This document shows positions 63,680 to 64,000 of a stretch of 64,000 bases of DNA, in pieces (the stretch's first letter is position 1; each line of letters starts with the position of its first letter). This stretch comes from Scytonema tolypothrichoides VB-61278. GTDB lineage: Bacteria > Cyanobacteriota > Cyanobacteriia > Cyanobacteriales > Nostocaceae. Position numbers and translations under genes: made by a program. The notes under the pieces are model-generated. The model was not told the origin of the DNA, ran no database searches, and worked only from the letters and a program-made list of their open reading frames with translations. The DNA lies in contig NZ_JXCA02000022.1 in the NCBI RefSeq assembly GCF_000828085.3, positions 541,847-605,846 on the forward strand. Direction: 5' to 3'.

Positions 63680-64000
63680 CTACCACAACCGTTCAACGGG
63701 ATAAGCATCAAAGACTGAATCAATACTCAAAATAGGTATTCTTTCTACAATAGATTGTGAAATTAAAAGTCTGTCAAATGGATCTTTATGATGAAACGGT
63801 AGCGTTGCAACAACAGCAAGGTGATCTATTTTGATGTCAAGTAAATTGAAGTCATTAAGACTGAGTTGCTATGTGATAAACACCTCAAATGGCAGATGAA
63901 AACTCAGCTTGCCTGTAGTTTGTTTAATCGCCATTTCCCAGAGACTAGCTGTACTGACAATAATTTCATTACTGTTGTCATCAATTAATATCCGTACTGT
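63680..64000 (-). pseudogene. VapC-type PIN toxin, amber-interrupted, runs off the window
   Basis: The minus strand reads IIVSTASLWEMAIKQTTGKL and SFHLPFEVFIT, a TAG at 63869-63871, then LSLNDFNLLDIKIDHLAVVA, LPFHHKDPFDRLLISQSIVE and a TAG stop at 63680-63682. The PIN acidic residues (Glu in SLWEMAIK, Asp in HKDPFDRLL) are present. The in-frame TAG removes the last two active-site Asp residues, so the toxin is probably dead. The N-terminus and any VapB antitoxin lie beyond the window. Confidence 0.75.

Overview
The window is chromosomal DNA of a filamentous cyanobacterium, most likely a heterocyst-forming Nostocales genome (Scytonema/Tolypothrix/Nostoc-like). The evidence is a chlB gene for dark protochlorophyllide reduction, a Ycf37-type TPR protein, a DevB/DevC/DevA exporter, the cyanobacterial DUF2499-DUF3593 pair, a TerB/Mo-nitrogenase-C-terminus protein next to obgE, a variant PEP-CTERM protein, many HIP1 octamers (GCGATCGC), heptamer tandem repeats, and many palindromic dispersed repeats and MITE-like elements. 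Genus and species cannot be fixed from the sequence alone.

Layout. 0-1.4 kb is a graveyard of nested insertion sequences (IS5, IS630, IS4-like). 1.6-5.1 kb holds a duplicated-domain secreted protein and an envelope/stress group (PRC-barrel protein, one-helix protein, CsbD). 5.8-12.3 kb is an accessory redox island: two SnoaL-like proteins, an aldo/keto reductase, an alpha/beta hydrolase, a Tat-signal SDR, an intact AraC regulator, and one further AraC gene broken into two inverted halves. 13-23.5 kb has small membrane proteins, MscS, a TerB-like gene with two amber codons, rpmI-rplT, an ABC-type binding protein, Ycf37, chlB, DUF4336, a P-loop kinase-like protein and a NagX-like membrane protein. 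23.7-33 kb holds MITEs, an Uma2 relic, prxQ, hpf/lrtA, lipB, a peptidoglycan-binding protein, an EgtC-like amidotransferase, ligA and a chimeric AraC/GNAT relic. 33.7-46.3 kb holds the TerB/Mo-nitro_C protein, obgE, a large MHYT hybrid kinase, a ferredoxin-like aldo/keto reductase, a bifunctional nuclease, ribE, an M23 peptidase, birA and pgeF.

46.3-58 kb is rich in regulators: a receiver lacking its phospho-Asp, AraC, Crp/Fnr, a MarR with a divergent SDR, a second MarR with a divergent devBC, a micro-ORF, an SRPBCC protein, devA, rubrerythrin and DUF5519. Several palindromic operators can be read directly here. 58-64 kb holds GNAT, csaB, DUF2499-DUF3593, hisA, a CNMP-domain sensor kinase and an amber-interrupted PIN toxin running off the window edge.

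The most informative observations are: (1) an AraC gene that appears to have been cut by one inversion, its halves joining residue to residue; (2) tandem GCAAGAAT repeats in front of both the hydrolase and the SDR of the same island; (3) a TCATA-N5-TATGA motif before both rubrerythrin and the DUF5519 gene; (4) two MarR operator systems, each with a second site at a distance; and (5) a devBC/devA exporter split by a 36-aa ORF and an SRPBCC gene. No RNA gene, tRNA or CRISPR array was recognised.
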